Shown here in pieces: positions 1-9,809 of a stretch of DNA of 64,000 nucleotides (its first letter is position 1; every line of letters begins with the position of its first letter). The notes beneath the pieces are model-generated. The model was not told the origin of the DNA. It was given only the letters and a program-made list of their open reading frames with translations, and searched no databases. A program made the translations under genes and the position numbers. Source of the DNA: JANOBD01 sp031411495 (lineage in GTDB: Bacteria > Planctomycetota > Phycisphaerae > Tepidisphaerales > Tepidisphaeraceae); the NCBI GenBank assembly GCA_031411495.1, contig JANOBD010000235.1, forward strand, positions 124,001-188,000, in the 5' to 3' direction.

Positions 1-687
1 CCGCTTGCACCGGTGCATGCACTGATGTGTTTTTTCACGCTGTGTGCGAACGGGAGAAGACCGTGCGCGACCGAGGGTCGCCAGCTTGTCGAGCAGAAGA
101 TCGGCGTCGATGTACTCCATCAGCTGAAGACCATCGCTCAATGGGTTCCCGCATTCTGTTTCGATTCGAACCCGATTGCCATCTATGAGCGGATGCTCCA
201 GGAAGATCGATATCTCTACTGTCCACTCATCTACGGCTACGTCAGCTATGCCTGCGGCCACTCGATGGGTGGGCGCATCGACTTCGGCGATATTCCGATT
301 TTCAGCAACCTGCTTCCTGTCGGATCAACGCTGGGAGGCACGGGGATCGCAGTTTCGGCTCGATCTTCGAACCGTGAAGCCGCGGTGAACCTCGCGTTTG
401 ATCTTGCCTCGGCGGACGTTCAGCGCGGCATTTATGCCGGGAACGGCGGACAGCCGGCGCATCGCGACGCGTGGACAGACGGCCCGGTGAACATCAGGAG
501 CCACTCGTTCTATCGAAATACGATCGCAACGCTTGATGCATCCTATGTCCGCCCGCGGTTTGATGGGTACATTGCGTTCCAATCCCGGGCGGGGGAGATC
601 GTACAGGAAGCGCTTCGTGGCGAGCGTGACGCCGCGACGGCGGTCGATAAGATCAACCAACTCTTTTGCGAAGCCCAGAAACGATGA
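1..687 (+). CDS. ABC transporter sugar-type solute-binding protein, C-terminal part
   Basis: The frame is open to the left window edge, so the N-terminus is missing; about 229 residues remain. The tail is typical of family 1 extracellular solute-binding proteins: a GSTLGGTGIAVSA strand, then SSNREAAVNLAFDLAS, then YAGNGGQPAHRDAW, and a C-terminal helix (AATAVDKINQLF). Such lipoproteins bind sugars or related small organic molecules outside the membrane and deliver them to an ABC permease; the permease genes would lie off the left edge. The stop overlaps the start of the CoA-transferase gene (ATGA), so both are probably on one transcript. The substrate cannot be read from the sequence, but the downstream lyase and CoA-transferase suggest an organic acid or acidic sugar. 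The family call is firm, the substrate unknown. Confidence 0.8.
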   Translation, partial: PLAPVHALMCFFTLCANGRRPCATEGRQLVEQKIGVDVLHQLKTIAQWVPAFCFDSNPIAIYERMLQEDRYLYCPLIYGYVSYACGHSMGGRIDFGDIPIFSNLLPVGSTLGGTGIAVSARSSNREAAVNLAFDLASADVQRGIYAGNGGQPAHRDAWTDGPVNIRSHSFYRNTIATLDASYVRPRFDGYIAFQSRAGEIVQEALRGERDAATAVDKINQLFCEAQKR

Positions 688-1829
688 AACCACTGGAAGG
701 CCTCCTCGTTCTCGATTTTTCGATCTTCCTTGCCGGGCCGCTCTGCGCGCTGCGCCTGGGAGACCTGGGCGCCCGCGTCATCAAGATCGAACGGCCCGAC
801 ACCGGCGACCTCTGCCGGCACCTGTACATCAGCAATCTCGAACTCGACGGCGATTCGACGCTCTTTCATTCCATCAACCGCAACAAGGAAAGCTACGCTG
901 CCAACTTCAAGGACGCAGGCGACCTCGCAAAAGTGAAGAAGCTCATCGAGCGCGCCGATGTGATGATCTGCAACTTTCGGCCCGGCGTGATGAAAAAACT
1001 CGGGCTTGACTTCGAGTCGGTGAAACAGATCAATCCCCGGCTCGTCTACGGCAGCGTGACTGGCTACGGAAATGAAGGGCCGTGGGTGGAGAAGCCCGGA
1101 CAGGATCTGCTCGCGCAGTCGCTCAGCGGCATCACCTTCCTTACCGGCAACGGCGGCGAGAACGCGCCGCCCATCCCGATGGGACTCTCGGTCGGCGACA
1201 TGTTCGCCGGCCACTTTCTCGCGCAGGGCATCCTCGCGTGTCTCGTGCGGCGAGGAATGAGCGGGCAGGGCGGTCTGGTCGAAACATCCCTGCTCGAAGC
1301 GCTGATCGACTTCCAGTTCGAAGTGCTTACGACGCACCTCAATGACGGCGGAAAACTGCCCAATCGATCCAGACTCGGCAATGCCCATGCCTATCTCGGA
1401 GCGCCATACGGCATCTACCAGACGGCCGACGGCTGGCTTGCCATCGCGATGAATCCACTCGAAAAGCTTGCCGATCTGCTCGATCTGCCGGCACTCAAGT
1501 CGGTCAGCCGCGCCGACACGTTTGCCCGGCGTGACGAGTTGAAGGCCGCGCTTGCGGAAAGGCTCAAGGCCGCTTCGACCAGTCACTGGCTTTCGATTCT
1601 CGAGCCGGCCGATATCTGGTGCGCCGAGGTTCTCGATTGGCCGCGCGTACTCGAACACGAGGCGTTTAAGGTTCTGAAGATGACGCGGACCATCCACAGC
1701 GGCGGCGGCCTGCCGATGACGTCGCTGGCGAGCCCGATCCGTGTCGACGGCACACGAAACGGGTACGATCGCGGCGCGCCGAAACTCGGGGCGCACACGA
1801 GCGCGATCACCAAGGAGTTTCGGTTGTGA
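684..1829 (+). CDS. Family III CoA-transferase (CaiB/BaiF type)
   Basis: A 381-residue protein of the formyl-CoA/carnitine CoA-transferase family, which moves CoA from an acyl-CoA to a carboxylic acid through an aspartyl-CoA thioester. It opens with the usual LEGLLVLDFSIFLAGPLCA stretch, followed by LGARVIKIERP. The GQDLLAQSLSG segment carries the likely nucleophile near Asp141. MGLSVGDMFAGHF and GQGGLVETSLLEAL are also family hallmarks. The ATG at 684 is chosen because it overlaps the upstream stop by four bases; an in-frame TTG lies 18 bases earlier. The DapA-family gene follows after an 83-base gap. Probable role: activating or recycling an organic acid as its CoA ester in the same catabolic route. 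The substrate is not predictable. Confidence 0.88.
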   Translation: MKPLEGLLVLDFSIFLAGPLCALRLGDLGARVIKIERPDTGDLCRHLYISNLELDGDSTLFHSINRNKESYAANFKDAGDLAKVKKLIERADVMICNFRPGVMKKLGLDFESVKQINPRLVYGSVTGYGNEGPWVEKPGQDLLAQSLSGITFLTGNGGENAPPIPMGLSVGDMFAGHFLAQGILACLVRRGMSGQGGLVETSLLEALIDFQFEVLTTHLNDGGKLPNRSRLGNAHAYLGAPYGIYQTADGWLAIAMNPLEKLADLLDLPALKSVSRADTFARRDELKAALAERLKAASTSHWLSILEPADIWCAEVLDWPRVLEHEAFKVLKMTRTIHSGGGLPMTSLASPIRVDGTRNGYDRGAPKLGAHTSAITKEFRL

Positions 1830-1912
1830 GTGTGCAGGAGCCGGAGCGTCCTCGCTCCGATTCGCGTGATGTCCAATCAGGGCGAGGACGCCCCGTCCCT
1901 TATTGAGAGTGC

Positions 1913-2932
1913 ATGTCGTACATCCAAGGCATCTTCTGCCCCAACCCCGTACCGCTCGACGCGAGTGGCGACATCAACGAGGTCGAGCTGCGCCGGTACA
2001 TCGACTGGCTCATCGATCGCGGCGTTCACGGCATCTACACCAACGGCTCGGCTGGGGAGTTCCTGCGATTCAGTCTCGAAGAGCGGCGCCGCATCTGCCG
2101 GATCGTCTGCGAGCAGGTCGCTGGCCGCGTGATCGTGCTTGCCGGCGCGACCGAGAACAATGTCCGCGAGGTGATCGAGTCGTGCGAACTCTATAAGTCG
2201 TACGGCGCCCGCGCGGTCGCGCTCTTGCCGCCGATTTACTACAAGCTTTCTCAGGAAAGCATCTACCAGTACTTCGCGGAGATCGCGAAACATTCGCCGA
2301 TCGACGTCACGCTCTATAACATCCCGCTCTTCTGCTCGCCGATCGAAGTCGGAACGATCAAGCGGCTGGCGATGGACTTCCCGAACATCGTCGGCATGAA
2401 GGATAGCTCCGGCGACATGAGCTACTTCGGCCGGATCGTCGCGGCCATCCATCCGAGCCGGCCCGACTTTTCGCTGCTCAGCGGGTGGGAGGCGGCGCTC
2501 GCGCCGGCGATGTTGCTGGGCGCTGTCGGCGGCACCCACGCCAGCAGCGGCGCACTGCCCGAGCTGACGCGCAAGCTATACGACCTGTGCGCATCGCGGC
2601 AGTGGACGCAGGCGGCGCATCTGCAGATCCGGCTGATTGAGTTCTTCGACGTCCTTCTCTACTCGGCCGATTTCCCCGAGGGCCTTCGCGCCGCGGTCGA
2701 GCTGCGCGGCTTCAACATGGGCCGCTCGCGACAGCCATCCAATTTCGACCGATCCAAACTCGAAGCGGCGCTGCGGTGCGTGATGAGCGACTTCGGCGTC
2801 GTCGATGCGCCTTCGGCCTGCGCGCCGCGAATCAGCGGCTTTGCCGGCGAGAGGGTGGATGTCGCGCCCGATCGCGTGCTCGAAATCACCAGCGCCGTGA
2901 TGAGCGAACTCCGCAAGCGGGGGATCTCGTGA
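1913..2932 (+). CDS. DapA-family lyase/aldolase (dihydrodipicolinate synthase superfamily)
   Basis: A 339-residue class I aldolase-fold protein. The GIYTNGSAGEF segment matches the GxxGE signature of the N-acetylneuraminate lyase / dihydrodipicolinate synthase superfamily. The Schiff-base lysine is Lys163 in IVGMKDSSGD, and YNIPLF supplies the conserved tyrosine. Members condense or cleave pyruvate-type 2-oxo acids. It has a C-terminal extension of about 40 residues beyond the usual 295-300. Its stop overlaps the GTG start of the BMC-domain gene, and it follows a CoA-transferase, so sugar-acid or keto-acid catabolism is more likely than lysine biosynthesis; it is therefore not named dapA. Confidence 0.88.
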   Translation: MSYIQGIFCPNPVPLDASGDINEVELRRYIDWLIDRGVHGIYTNGSAGEFLRFSLEERRRICRIVCEQVAGRVIVLAGATENNVREVIESCELYKSYGARAVALLPPIYYKLSQESIYQYFAEIAKHSPIDVTLYNIPLFCSPIEVGTIKRLAMDFPNIVGMKDSSGDMSYFGRIVAAIHPSRPDFSLLSGWEAALAPAMLLGAVGGTHASSGALPELTRKLYDLCASRQWTQAAHLQIRLIEFFDVLLYSADFPEGLRAAVELRGFNMGRSRQPSNFDRSKLEAALRCVMSDFGVVDAPSACAPRISGFAGERVDVAPDRVLEITSAVMSELRKRGIS

Positions 2933-3582
2933 GCGAAGTGACGCGCACGGTCGACCTCTCGAGCGGCGCGCTTGGGCTGATCGAGATCGGCAGCTGGACC
3001 GCGTCGATCGCCGCGATCGATGCCGCCGAGAAGGCCGCCGACATCCGGCTCATCCAGATCGAGCTCAACGACATGCTCGGCGCGAGCGCGAAGATCGTCG
3101 GCGAAGTGGCGGCGGTGAAAGCCGCGCTCGACGCAGCCGTTGCGATGGCCAAATCGCTCAACGCGAGCGTCGTCGTTAGCGCGATCAACCGGCCGGCGAC
3201 CGAGACGGCGAAGCTCGTGCCGCTGGCAGAAGAGTTCAATCCGCTGATCGAGCAGAATGTCCTTCACGTTCCGAAAGAGAAAGCCATGGCAGACACCAAT
3301 ACATCGGCAGGCGTTCCGTACGCGATCGGTCTGATCGAAACCCAGGGCTTCACCGCGGTGATCGAAGCGGTCGACGCCGCGTGCAAGGCGGCGAATGTCG
3401 AGATCGCCGGCCGCGAGAAGCTCGGCGGCGGCTACATCAGCGTGATCATCAAGGGCGACGTCGCCGCGGTGAAGGCGGCGATCGAAGTCGCCAAGACGCG
3501 CGTGGACGGGCTCGGCAAATTGATCGCCGCTCACGTGATTGCCCGTCCCAGTGCGGCGGTGTTGTCTCTGCTTCCTAAGTAA
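2929..3582 (+). CDS. Tandem BMC-domain microcompartment shell protein (BMC-T / PduT-like)
   Basis: A 217-residue protein with two bacterial-microcompartment domains. Domain 1 is at about residues 10-90 (GALGLIEIGSW ... VVVSAINRP) and domain 2 at about 124-213 (YAIGLIETQGF, DAACKAANVEI, VIIKGDVAAVKAAIEVA, LIAAHVIARP). Two BMC domains in one chain are the layout of trimeric BMC-T shell proteins such as PduT, which form pseudohexameric facet tiles and may act as pores or electron conduits. PduT's Fe-S cysteine is not evident; the only cysteine seen is in the second domain helix. The GTG start at 2929 overlaps the upstream TGA. An internal ATG at 3286 after a purine-rich stretch could in principle start domain 2 alone. 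It shows that the operon ends in an encapsulated or shell-associated step. No pentameric vertex protein gene is visible here. Confidence 0.85.
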   Translation: MSEVTRTVDLSSGALGLIEIGSWTASIAAIDAAEKAADIRLIQIELNDMLGASAKIVGEVAAVKAALDAAVAMAKSLNASVVVSAINRPATETAKLVPLAEEFNPLIEQNVLHVPKEKAMADTNTSAGVPYAIGLIETQGFTAVIEAVDAACKAANVEIAGREKLGGGYISVIIKGDVAAVKAAIEVAKTRVDGLGKLIAAHVIARPSAAVLSLLPK

Positions 3583-3725
3583 ATGGCGCAGCTGAATCAG
3601 AGCTGAAGATCCGCGGGCGTTGTGGTGTGATCCAGATCCGAGGTGTTCACTGCCGTACTACCTTGCAGGCTGTCCTGCGCGTGAACATCGATCGTGGATT
3701 ACGTCTCTTGATAATCAAGCCTACG

Positions 3726-3754
3726 AAAAAGGCCCGCGTCGTGTGACGCGGGCC
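3726..3754 (-). terminator. Rho-independent terminator of the giant surface-protein gene
   Basis: A perfect 10-bp stem (3731-3740 with 3745-3754, GGCCCGCGTC arm) with a GTGT loop. On the minus strand it is followed directly by TTTTT, 37 bases past the stop of the minus-strand gene. It also lies about 150 bases past the plus-strand BMC gene and may stop that transcript less efficiently, because only a weak T-rich stretch follows on that side. Confidence 0.85.
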
Positions 3755-3790
3755 CGGCTTGTTTCAGGGATTAAAGCGGTTCAGGGGCGA

Positions 3791-6700
3791 TCAGCTCACC
3801 ACGCCGTCCTGCTCGCCGGCGATGCTCTTGTTGCTGATCGACTTGGCGAGGATCTGCGCACCGGACTGGACATCGCCACGCACGACGAGTGACTTGATGA
3901 TGTTCTTCGCCTGCACGTAGGTGCCGGAAAGGACATCGCCAGTGACCTCGAGGAGGCCGATGCTCTGGCTGGTGTAGATTCCGCCCTGGCTTCGCTGGCT
4001 GCTGAGGTTTCCGCCGACGGAGATCGTGCGGAAGCCCCTGGCGGCGTACGCGGTGCCGGCGAGGTTGCCGCCGACGGCGAACAGGTTCAGCGAACCGCTG
4101 CCCGTGAGATTGATGTTCGAGCTGCCGGCATAGTTTCGCTTGGCGATGACCTCGTTGGCGAAACCGGTCGATTGCAGCTGGAAGTTCTTGATGTCATACC
4201 CCGATTGGATCGTGCCCGTGGTTCCGGCGACCACGCGAAGGCCGGCAATGTTCCGCTGCGTCGTGACGCGTGTCAGTTCGCCACCGGTATTGATCTGCAT
4301 CGGGTAGGTCTCGTCTCGCGGCCGCGCGTTGAGCGGATTCAGTCGCACGCGAATCTCAAACGCCTTCACCAGGCGGATGTTGCGGTTGGCTTCGATCAAC
4401 GAATCCTCAATGTAGCCCTCGTTCGTGACGCCTTCGATCGAACGCGTGTTCTTGTCCGTGCCGAGGAACAGGTTGAGATCATTGGCGACATTCAATCCGT
4501 TGCCGGTCGATGTGTCGAACCCACCGCTCTCGCTGGAGCGTACCGAGCGACTGTATTCATCCACGCTGTGCAACTTCCCTTGGCCGGTCGCGATGATGTC
4601 GCCGGTGTACGAGCCGCCGCGATAGCTGACGAATCGAATCCCAAGGCCGTCCGCGGAAATGCCTCCCATCGTGCCGCCGGTCTCTGAGAGGAAGTCGCTG
4701 GTAAGGACACCAAAGCTTCCGCCATTGGCAGTGACTTTGCCGATGTTGTATGCCAGTACGCGGGTATTCATCATGCCGCCGCGCCCCGTGATGGTGATCT
4801 TGCCGACACCAATCGGCGATGTAGGCGTGTCATTGATGACAGAAATGGTCGGGATGATGTTGACCGTTTCGAGTGCGGCTTCGAATCCGTTTGCGGGGCT
4901 CGGGCCATCGATCAGGGCATTTCCATCGACGCCGACGTCGGTTGCATAGATGTCAGCGTCGATGATCGATCCGTTTCCGGTGAGGTTGATGCGATTGACA
5001 TAGTTTCGCACCACGACATCGCCGCGAAGATCGCCGCCGCCGTTCAAGTTCGTGATCGTGCCGAGCCGGTCTGTGGAATAGAGGCCTGCAAAGGAGGTCT
5101 CGCCGCTTCCGCTGTAGGCCAGGCCTTCGCCGATGTCGATGGTTCTGATCGTGCCGTCGATCGACTCCGAGCCGGTCAAGACCAGAATCGGCGCGACGAT
5201 GCCCTCGAGCACGCCCTTGACGTTCTTGTTTCCGGCATTGGCGACGAGGTTGTCGATGCGTTCCTGAACGGTGACGTTCCCGATCGGACCTCGCGCCGCG
5301 ACGGTGCTGGCGTTCGAGAGGAAAATCATGTTCTTGGCGTTGTTGAACGGATAGAGATTGGCAACGCCATTGAACCGGCCGTCATTTACGTTGTTGAGTC
5401 CCTCGAGCTTGACACCGCCGACGGGTCGCGAGACGCCGATCCATTCCCCGATGAGTACGCCGACCGACTTCGCGTTGAGGTTGATGATTTCGCCGTCCGT
5501 GAAGTTGTCGATGCGGGTGTAGGTTGCGCCGCTGTCGCCGGTCGCGCTGCCGCTGATCTCGAGCACATTCACGCGGCTGTTGCCGACGAGGATGACGTCG
5601 AGCAGGTGATTGGGCTCCGCGACAGTGCCGCCCTGGAGAACAAGATCGCCGTTTGCGTCTACGACCAGGGGTGCCCCGGCAATGCCGGTGCGGATACGTG
5701 AGATATCGGCGGTGCCACCGCCACCTTCGCGATTGGTGGCGACCGTCACGCCGGTGGTCGACTCCACATTGGTGATGACAAACCCGCCGGACCGGACAGG
5801 ATACGTATCCAGTTGCAGCGCTCCGAGAACGGTGGTGCCAGTGGGAACACCGGCGGTTGGCGTTCCCGGATCGGTGATGATCGGCGGGGTTTCGAACGGG
5901 TCATCAATGCCGGCATGATTGAACGGGTCCACCGGATCGAAGGAGCCGGCAGAGCTGCCGGTCGTTCCGCCGTTGAACGGGTTGCCCGGTCCGGGCCCGA
6001 AGAGGGGATCACCGGACGAGTTTCCGCCGGTGGTGTCGCCGCCGGTTCCGCCACCGGTCGTATCACCGCCGGTGCCACCGGTTGTCGTATCGGCGATGAA
6101 GGTGCCGGTGATCGGTTTGACGGACACTTCCGCACCGGAGTCATCGGTAACGGTGATGGAATCGTTGGTGGCCCGCTGGACGATCGTCGAGCCGAAACCG
6201 AAGAATCGATCGCGATAGATCTGCCCGTCCGCGCGAATATAGCGGATGTTGCCGCCGTTGCCTTCGAACAGCGACGGGCCGCCTTCGTCGAAGTTGCCGA
6301 TGTCGCCCGCCGAATCGATGAGGCCGAGTTCGTCGCTGCCTTTACCGTCGGCGTTGATCATGAAATAGCTGGCGCGGGCGATTCCGAGCGTATTGGCGTC
6401 GATGGAGCCCGCGCGGATCACACCGATGCTTCCGTTCGTGGCAAGCACGCCGGAGAAATTGCCGCCGGCTTCCACTACCTGAATATCGCCACCCGTTACG
6501 ATGTTGGACGAAGGTTTGCCATTGCTGGAAATGTTGACGGCCAACTCCGCGCGATTGATGTAAAGACGGTCATCGGCATGGATCAGGCCGATTTTCCCAC
6601 CGGCCTTGATGAACGGGTAACCGCTCAAAACGCCGTTGGCCAAATGACTGATCGACGCCGCCTCAATCGTTCGGATGCTCCCGCGCTGCGCAATAATCGG

Positions 6701-9418
6701 GTTGCTGAACTCACTGTCGCGGCCAGCCGAGAAGAGGCTCGCAAGCTCCGAACCGTACAATTCGTTTCCGGCCAGAATCGCTCCAAGATCGCCGGTACGA
6801 ACACGAACGCCGAGTGTCGGATTGCTGAGAACGACACTTCCCGTGGATGCCAGGCCCCCGAGCGAGATGGCGCCGATCTGTGAGACATTCAGCGTATAGG
6901 GACGGTATTCGTCAACCAGCAAGGTCGGATTGGTCGCGACGATCTGGATTCTCCAGAGTCCCGGTTTGTCGGCAGTAAACTTGATCGGCAGATTAAATGA
7001 GAGGGCCGAGTCCTGCGTGACGCGATCTTCGCGCGTCGAGTTCTGATTGCTCTGATCCGTGTAGTAGACGCGCCCGGATGGATCAAGAATCTTCAACTGG
7101 ACATTGTTCGTAATGATCGGATTGAACAGTTGAACAACGGCGCCCTCACCGGCGAGCAGCGGCAGTCCATACATGTCTACGCCATCGCCAAAGTTTGGGC
7201 CGTTGTTGATCGTTCCATCCACGGAGACGCTGCCTCCTCGACCTCGACTGTCAGAAACGGAGCCGAGGATCTGTGGCGAGTCGAAGCTGTCGTTTCGGTT
7301 GAACGCCTGGTTGGCGATGAGGAACTGGTCAAAAGCGTTCACGACGTTGTTGCCAGTCGCGCGCACGACCCATTCAAGTTCCTCAACCGAATCGCGGTTT
7401 GAAATGTTGCTCGTCTTTCCTGCGACATCCAGCGATCCGCGGAACTCCAAGCCGGACTTGATCTGCATCACCCGTCCGCCGATGGCAAAATCGGTCCCCG
7501 GATCGAAGTTTCCTGGCGAGCCTTGAAGCTTGCCAATACCACCCAGGACAAAGAGATTCCGCAGGTCGCCACCGACGAAGAAGTTGTCGGTCGTAATCGA
7601 GCCGGTTCCGGTGATCGGGTTCCCCGTGATTACGTTGCCGGCGTAGAAGCTGTCGACCGATCCATCAATACTGACTCGACCGGTGATGGTTCCACCGATG
7701 AAGATGCGGTCCATCGATCCGGCGATGTGAATTCCGGCGCTCACGGTGGCAGGAAGTTTGATGCCCGGCAAGGTACCGACGTAGTCGCCGGTTTGCGCAT
7801 CGCGACTGGAGTTGAGTGACAACGTCGGAACGGTTGCCTGATCGTCCTGGTCGTTGCTTCGTCCGCCGATGTACACGCCACCATTGGCCAAATTGATGAG
7901 GACCGGCGAATCCTGGCCCGGATCAACCATCTGCGTGCCGATCGAGCCAGCGCTGCTTGCGAATGGGCTGGATACGCCGCGGAAAAGGCGTACTTCGAAC
8001 GGCAGATCCTGATCGGAATCCGGCGTGATGACCGTCATGCTGAGAGACGTATCGGTTGTCGACTCGGCGTCGAAGATTGCGAACACATCCGTGCTCGGAA
8101 ATCGCTGTCGCACGTCAAGCCCGACCAGTTCGTCCGTCGTGGCGTCAGCGCCCAGGAGCACGCCGCGCTTATCGATCTGAAAACCGTTGCTGTCTACGAG
8201 GCGCGGGTTAAACGAGAGGTCGGCAATATCGGCGCCGCGCTTATTGGGCGCATTGGCGGGAATGTCCGCATCGACCACTGCGCCGGTGACAGCGGTTCCG
8301 ATCACCGCGCCGGTCGCGTCCAGATCGATCCGAAGCAACTGTCCGCTGGCCGAACGGTCGTCGACCGCAAGGATGAATGTGCCGTCGATCGATTCAATGG
8401 CCGCGAGCTTCTCGACCTTCTCGGCGTCAGGACCTGATCCGATCGTCAGGGGTTGGAAGTTGTCAGGACCGGGTCGATCCTTGCTGGTGATGAACAGACC
8501 GATTCGCGGATCGTTGTCTCCGCGCTTGACGCTTCCGAAGAACGCGATCTGATCGTCGTTCAATACGGTGAAGTCATCAATCTTGAACTCGTCGTTTGCA
8601 CGTGCGCCAAAGATGTTCACGAACTCGACGTTGCCGGTGCGGATGTTGTAAGAGAAATAAAGGGGCGTCTCTTTGCGGTCAAAAGTATCGCCGTTCGAAA
8701 ACGGGAATTGGCCATTGACCAGGAAATACATGGTGTTGGAATCGACCAGGTCGAAATCGGCACCGACGAGGTCGCCAAGATCGGCGACCTTGAACTCCGG
8801 GTTCGCGGCCTGAAGGGCGGCGAGCATCTTCCCTGCGACCGAGTCGAGCACCTGCACGCGACCGTTGGAGTTGTCGACGCCGACGATGTCGTAAGCCGGG
8901 TTATCGTCCGCGGCGCCGAAACCTTCGGTTCGACGGTTGATGGCATAGGTTCGCCCGAGCTGATTCGTCGCAAGCGCTTCGAACGCGACCCCGTCGGTCG
9001 GCCCGTTGATGGTGTAGAAACCGTTCAATCCGATAAAGCTGGTGCTGCGCATCAGCGAATCGACAGGGTTCGCAGGCGGTTTTGTCGTGATTTCAGAAAT
9101 GGGCGCGATGCCGTCGCGACCGGCGACGCCACCGAGATTGGTGCGGATCAGCGCTCCGGTCGTCGAATCCAGAATCGTCATCGGGATATCGTTGAGCTGG
9201 GAATTGCCGTTTGCGTCTCGCGACGAGCCGACGAAAGCCAACGCGCCGCCACCTTCGACGTTGATCTTGACGATCTGCCCGGCGCCGTTCTGGTAGTACG
9301 CCACTTGACCGCCTTCTACGATCGAAAGCAGCTGGCGTGTTTCAAGCGATTCGACAACCGACTTGATAGCCCGATTCAAATTAGATTTCCGCGAGGTCGA
9401 CACTAGATGGAAGCGCAT
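3791..9418 (-). CDS. Giant planctomycete-type secreted/surface protein (1,875 aa)
   Basis: The N-terminus is basic, then carries SVVESLETRQLLSI, the LExRxLLS motif found near the start of very large extracellular planctomycete proteins; no classical signal peptide is visible. Residues of roughly 40-480 resemble a DUF4394-like or beta-propeller-like region that reports GTxxGxL-type repeats. The rest is a long series of short beta-strand units (G-x-I-x-V-x-G and SIGVIRAGSID-like steps), which suggests a beta-helix or filamentous adhesin. A Gly/Thr-rich, low-complexity linker (TGGTGGDTTGGG) lies near 6000-6090. The start at 9418 is chosen for AGGAGA eight bases upstream and because LETRQLLS then sits about 20-30 residues in. 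Probably cell-surface or matrix associated; the exact function is unknown. Confidence 0.8.
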   Translation of the reverse strand: MRFHLVSTSRKSNLNRAIKSVVESLETRQLLSIVEGGQVAYYQNGAGQIVKINVEGGGALAFVGSSRDANGNSQLNDIPMTILDSTTGALIRTNLGGVAGRDGIAPISEITTKPPANPVDSLMRSTSFIGLNGFYTINGPTDGVAFEALATNQLGRTYAINRRTEGFGAADDNPAYDIVGVDNSNGRVQVLDSVAGKMLAALQAANPEFKVADLGDLVGADFDLVDSNTMYFLVNGQFPFSNGDTFDRKETPLYFSYNIRTGNVEFVNIFGARANDEFKIDDFTVLNDDQIAFFGSVKRGDNDPRIGLFITSKDRPGPDNFQPLTIGSGPDAEKVEKLAAIESIDGTFILAVDDRSASGQLLRIDLDATGAVIGTAVTGAVVDADIPANAPNKRGADIADLSFNPRLVDSNGFQIDKRGVLLGADATTDELVGLDVRQRFPSTDVFAIFDAESTTDTSLSMTVITPDSDQDLPFEVRLFRGVSSPFASSAGSIGTQMVDPGQDSPVLINLANGGVYIGGRSNDQDDQATVPTLSLNSSRDAQTGDYVGTLPGIKLPATVSAGIHIAGSMDRIFIGGTITGRVSIDGSVDSFYAGNVITGNPITGTGSITTDNFFVGGDLRNLFVLGGIGKLQGSPGNFDPGTDFAIGGRVMQIKSGLEFRGSLDVAGKTSNISNRDSVEELEWVVRATGNNVVNAFDQFLIANQAFNRNDSFDSPQILGSVSDSRGRGGSVSVDGTINNGPNFGDGVDMYGLPLLAGEGAVVQLFNPIITNNVQLKILDPSGRVYYTDQSNQNSTREDRVTQDSALSFNLPIKFTADKPGLWRIQIVATNPTLLVDEYRPYTLNVSQIGAISLGGLASTGSVVLSNPTLGVRVRTGDLGAILAGNELYGSELASLFSAGRDSEFSNPIIAQRGSIRTIEAASISHLANGVLSGYPFIKAGGKIGLIHADDRLYINRAELAVNISSNGKPSSNIVTGGDIQVVEAGGNFSGVLATNGSIGVIRAGSIDANTLGIARASYFMINADGKGSDELGLIDSAGDIGNFDEGGPSLFEGNGGNIRYIRADGQIYRDRFFGFGSTIVQRATNDSITVTDDSGAEVSVKPITGTFIADTTTGGTGGDTTGGGTGGDTTGGNSSGDPLFGPGPGNPFNGGTTGSSAGSFDPVDPFNHAGIDDPFETPPIITDPGTPTAGVPTGTTVLGALQLDTYPVRSGGFVITNVESTTGVTVATNREGGGGTADISRIRTGIAGAPLVVDANGDLVLQGGTVAEPNHLLDVILVGNSRVNVLEISGSATGDSGATYTRIDNFTDGEIINLNAKSVGVLIGEWIGVSRPVGGVKLEGLNNVNDGRFNGVANLYPFNNAKNMIFLSNASTVAARGPIGNVTVQERIDNLVANAGNKNVKGVLEGIVAPILVLTGSESIDGTIRTIDIGEGLAYSGSGETSFAGLYSTDRLGTITNLNGGGDLRGDVVVRNYVNRINLTGNGSIIDADIYATDVGVDGNALIDGPSPANGFEAALETVNIIPTISVINDTPTSPIGVGKITITGRGGMMNTRVLAYNIGKVTANGGSFGVLTSDFLSETGGTMGGISADGLGIRFVSYRGGSYTGDIIATGQGKLHSVDEYSRSVRSSESGGFDTSTGNGLNVANDLNLFLGTDKNTRSIEGVTNEGYIEDSLIEANRNIRLVKAFEIRVRLNPLNARPRDETYPMQINTGGELTRVTTQRNIAGLRVVAGTTGTIQSGYDIKNFQLQSTGFANEVIAKRNYAGSSNINLTGSGSLNLFAVGGNLAGTAYAARGFRTISVGGNLSSQRSQGGIYTSQSIGLLEVTGDVLSGTYVQAKNIIKSLVVRGDVQSGAQILAKSISNKSIAGEQDGVVS

Positions 9419-9809
9419 GTTCCGCGTCTCCTGGAAGGCCCTGCGACGGAGAATCGCAGTGGCGAAAGGATTGCGTATCCGCCCTGAAAAGCGACGGGAT
9501 GCGTACGTGGGTGGCTGCACCCGGTGCGCATGACAGGCCTACTCCGCAGGCCTGGGATCGTTGGGACAAGGGGTGATTTCTATCGGGATTCGGCCGGCCT
9601 TGTCAATCGAAGCCCCTGCCGCCGACAAGGCTTACGGTCGATCGACCTTACCCCATTCGTTCCATCGCCCTGGTCCCAAGACCTTCTAATCAAGAGACGC
9701 CAGAGCCGATGAAATCTTTCAGCGGCGCCGAATAAACGACGTTCGACCGGCCGTTAGGGTCGAAGCCCTGCCGTTCTTGTGCCTACCAACTCTGGCGCCT
9801 ACTGCATCA
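9419..9809. other. 391-base intergenic region between two surface-protein genes
   Basis: This should hold the promoter and leader of the giant surface-protein gene. A ribosome binding site (AGGAGA) is next to 9418. A short inverted repeat TCTGGCG/CGCCAGA (9791-9797 with 9813-9819) spans the end of the metalloprotease gene but lacks a T-run. No gene is supported. Confidence 0.4.
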
